Shown here: piece after piece, positions 30,601 through 32,654 of the stretch
Numbering within the stretch: position 1 is the first letter of the stretch
How the letters are laid out: each line of letters begins with the position of its first letter
Translations under genes and position numbers: made by a program
Assembly: GCF_001949145.1 (NCBI RefSeq)
Contig: NW_019091399.1
Span: 1,169,049-1,201,702 of the forward strand
DNA length: 32,654 nt
DNA from: Acanthaster planci
Taxonomy: Eukaryota; Echinodermata; Asteroidea; Valvatida; Acanthasteridae
Direction of reading: 5' to 3'
Notes under the pieces: generated by a model
The model's input: only the letters and a program-made list of their open reading frames with translations
What the model was told of the DNA's origin: nothing
The model's database searches: none

Positions 30601-30773
30601 TTCTGTCTGTATTTCATAACTCCACTCGTCATGGTGGGCCCTGTAGCGGATAATGCTCACCAGCTCTTGGTCCCAATGGTGACAAGTTGTGCAGTTGGCA
30701 CGATGCCACCTCAGTGACAAATGATTGTCAGCCAACTGCGGTTTACCAAGTACAGGTTTCTCTAGCAACGAAT
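30601..30773 (-). CDS. RTK ectodomain exon: first half of FN3-like domain A
   Basis: The exon has a good acceptor (TTGTTGTTAG) and a consensus donor (GAA before GTAAGT). It encodes about 57 residues starting near EKPVLGKPQL, then LSLRWHRANCTTC (B strand with the conserved FN3 tryptophan and two cysteines) and SIIRYRAHHDEWSYEIQTE (C and C' strands). It starts with two bases of a split codon and ends in phase 0, which fits the next exon at 29540. The two cysteines in the BC loop are unusual for a plain FN3 fold and recur in domain B. A second AG 12 bases further in would also keep the frame, so the exact start is uncertain by four codons. Confidence 0.75.
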
Positions 30774-31638
30774 CTAACAACAAAATGAAAAGAGACCGGA
30801 GGAAATCACGCTAATGATCAGTATGAATGTTGTCCACTTTCACAGACTTCATACTATTTTTGACAAATTGTATTGTAGAAGTCTTCCAGTCACAAGTGAC
30901 AAAGTAGAAGGACCAAGCAACTCCACTGACACTGATGATTTCCCCATGTTTGGTTGCGAGTGTTATTTGTATTTTTCATGCAATGGGTGTTTTTGTGCAA
31001 TTTATCAAACACCTAATAGTTTCAGGTGACAAGAATATAGAATAAGAATAACATGATCGTTCATCTTACAAAATTAATAGGCCTATAATCAAAGTGCGTC
31101 AAATAAAGTTCCATACAAGGGTATCAGCCCCCCCCCCATCTCAGATCAGATGGACAGGCTTACAGGGCTGATTATTTTACTGTAACTAGATACTGACCAT
31201 CACTGTTATAATTTTTTTACAGTTTCTAGCCATAAGAAATGAAGCAAGGATGATTAATAGCAGGACAGAACTCAACTGTGGTGTTGAAAATGGCTTACGC
31301 TTGGACACCCATCACTGTGCTTAGAATTTCACACTAGCACAGCACATCAAAGTGTTATGGGGCTGACATGTTTGCCAAGGACAACAATACCTGGCTTCAA
31401 TTAAGAAATAGCAAGTACACACCTTACATTTTGAGGATGGGATTGTTTAAATGTTTAAAATTAGGGGGAAAAGGGGTGTGTTCAAACATTTCTTCCAAAC
31501 ATATAAATAGAACAATTTTTAAAAATTGTTCCTTGTTCTTACTATTTTTTAATAACGGGAACATCTGTTTATACTGGGTATGGAGGTTGCTATGTTTTAT
31601 ATTTCTGGTGTGCCACCACAGCAAAGATCACTGCTCAC

Positions 31639-31790
31639 GTACTTCATCTCCGGTACGTGACTGACTGCTGGCTTCAAGTTACATAGCGTGTGAATATGGT
31701 GCCAGAAATTTAGCAAATTCAACTTAGATTCCCACCCTAACTGCTCATATTCTATTCCAAGAAAACGAAGAAAAAAACCGGACTCGTTTT
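31639..31790 (-). CDS. Possible upstream ectodomain exon of the RTK
   Basis: A minus-strand open stretch follows a fair acceptor (pyrimidine-rich run ending CGACAG) and ends at an acceptable donor (TAC before GTGAGC). It would add about 50 residues with a WESKLNLLNFWHH stretch and a single cysteine (TLCNLKP), the kind of aromatic spacing seen in beta-sandwich modules. It would start with two bases of a codon and end in phase 0, which does not directly fit the next exon at 30773 (needs phase 1), so another exon or a different donor is required. It could also be a chance open frame. No start codon or signal peptide was recognised above it. Confidence 0.35.
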
Positions 31791-32654
31791 CTGTCGTAGA
31801 TGGAGAACGCATGATTCCACGAAGCTTTTAAATCTTATCTTCCGTGGAATTTTGCAGCCGACAATTTTTTACCTGCTACAGCCTTATTATATTAAAATGT
31901 ACACTTTCCATAAGATTCATTTCAATCATTTTAAATTAAACCTCCTCAGCAAACTAGTGAAATTCGAAGTATTTGGGATCAACACAGCCAACAACGTATA
32001 GCATCAAAATGAAAAGTACAAACAAAAGAAAATCACCATAAAAGCCTAATCATTTTGATCAGTTGATTTATTCACAACTTTTCCAAAAACATATGAGAAT
32101 GCTATATTATACAATATATTTCGTTTCAGACTCAAAGCAAACTCTCCAACAAGGAGGTAACGTAGCGGGGGATTATGGCAACTTAAAGGGATCAATGAGT
32201 ACAACTGCAAGGGGAGGCGTTTTTAAACCATGATTCCAATGAGTGTGGAGTGCAGCATGCTTGACCAGTTCTTATGTACATGTACCATCTTGCTCGGCCC
32301 CTGGCATCTAGTTTAGCCACTTCTTACTCAAACTTCAATTTTTTATAACACTCTGGGGCCTGCACCGTCACGAAGCAAGATTTGCTCAATCTACAGCAAT
32401 TGAATTCAAGAAACTGATCACTTCCACCAAGCCTCCACAGACTTATGAAACTGTGGGTGTGAAAACAAATGGGGGGGTTATCCACAGTTGCAAAGACAAG
32501 ACAGAGCTAGGGGGCGTCCTGTTCACGTGCCCAGCTCACACATTATAATATTACAATGTTCACAGGAATTCGTCGCATGGGTGCATAAAGTTGTGCATGA
32601 ACATGGTTAGTTCCCATTAAACTGTTGTTTATTCTGCAAAGAACAAGCACTCTC
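31791..32654. other. Right edge, nothing recognised
   Basis: AT-rich sequence expected to hold intron or upstream parts of the RTK. No signal-peptide exon, promoter element or repeat could be supported on either strand. Confidence 0.5.

Larger units (their letters stand above)
1..31790 (-). other. Receptor tyrosine kinase gene span (partial at both ends)
   Basis: This is the extent of the minus-strand exons assigned to one receptor tyrosine kinase. The order is FN3-like ectodomain modules, one transmembrane helix, juxtamembrane segment, then a complete N-lobe and most of the C-lobe of a tyrosine kinase. Seen directly: intron phases agree at every junction from exon 17216-17291 down to the left edge, and from 30773 to 25862. 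One junction (25862 to 17291) does not agree and probably hides an unseen exon. Known family behaviour: such receptors sit in the plasma membrane, bind an extracellular ligand, dimerise and phosphorylate tyrosines. The kinase resembles the FGFR/VEGFR/RET/Tie group, but the FN3 ectodomain with paired cysteines does not match a receptor I can name, so no symbol is given. The start codon, signal peptide and stop are outside the window or unrecognised. Confidence 0.85.

Overview
This window is eukaryotic nuclear DNA from an animal, most likely a marine invertebrate and plausibly a non-vertebrate deuterostome (echinoderm, hemichordate or amphioxus grade). The reasons are short exons with GT-AG introns, a metazoan receptor tyrosine kinase (RTK), AT-rich introns packed with decayed transposons (Penelope-like, Mutator-like, Rex1/CR1-like LINE, tRNA-derived SINEs, many MITEs), and frequent words such as TAGGCCTA and ACATGTA. 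The taxonomic placement is inference; no operons or bacterial signals are present.

The main gene is a single RTK on the minus strand that fills nearly the whole window and is cut at both ends. Read 5' to 3' (high to low coordinates), the supported exons are: a possible upstream ectodomain exon (31639-31790), an FN3-like domain A (30601-30773, 29435-29540), a cysteine-containing FN3-like domain B (28790-28905, 25862-25936, 17216-17291, 16945-17095), an FN3 domain C (13697-13917, 8906-8981), the end of domain C plus transmembrane helix and juxtamembrane segment (7909-8134), and a tyrosine kinase domain split over six exons (6996-7198, 4560-4774, 3675-3758, 1763-1977, 1-80 and beyond the left edge). 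From 17216 down to 1 every exon joins in frame, which is strong evidence for a real gene model. One exon seems to be missing between 25862 and 17291, because the phases there do not match. Signal peptide, N-terminus and kinase C-terminus lie outside the window or were not recognised.

The introns hold most of the novelty. Two elements of about 1.1-1.3 kb (412-1716 and 4933-6033) have inverted ends built from short tandem repeats (19-bp and 16-bp units) and are bounded by direct repeats of 6 and 10 bp. This is the foldback/TU-type transposon architecture. A third, weaker pair of inverted GGCATCA/GTCATCA arrays lies at about 13.97-14.42 kb and 22.32-22.66 kb. Four MITE-like inverted-repeat elements (3001-3426, 4200-4347, 6489-6872, 16725-16946) were found by eye; the last sits exactly at the end of an RTK exon and appears to supply its splice donor.

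The interval 10.7-13.05 kb is a same-strand stack of a Mutator-like transposase relic with an internal 160-bp duplication, a tRNA-derived SINE and a 5'-truncated Rex1/CR1-like LINE. A Penelope-like element relic with both its N-terminal region and a GIY-YIG nuclease region is at 14.44-15.35 kb. Inside the large RTK intron (17.29-25.86 kb) are coding-like pieces that do not belong to the RTK: a minus-strand exon cluster (17662-19238) and an orphan plus-strand exon with excellent splice sites (19735-19850).
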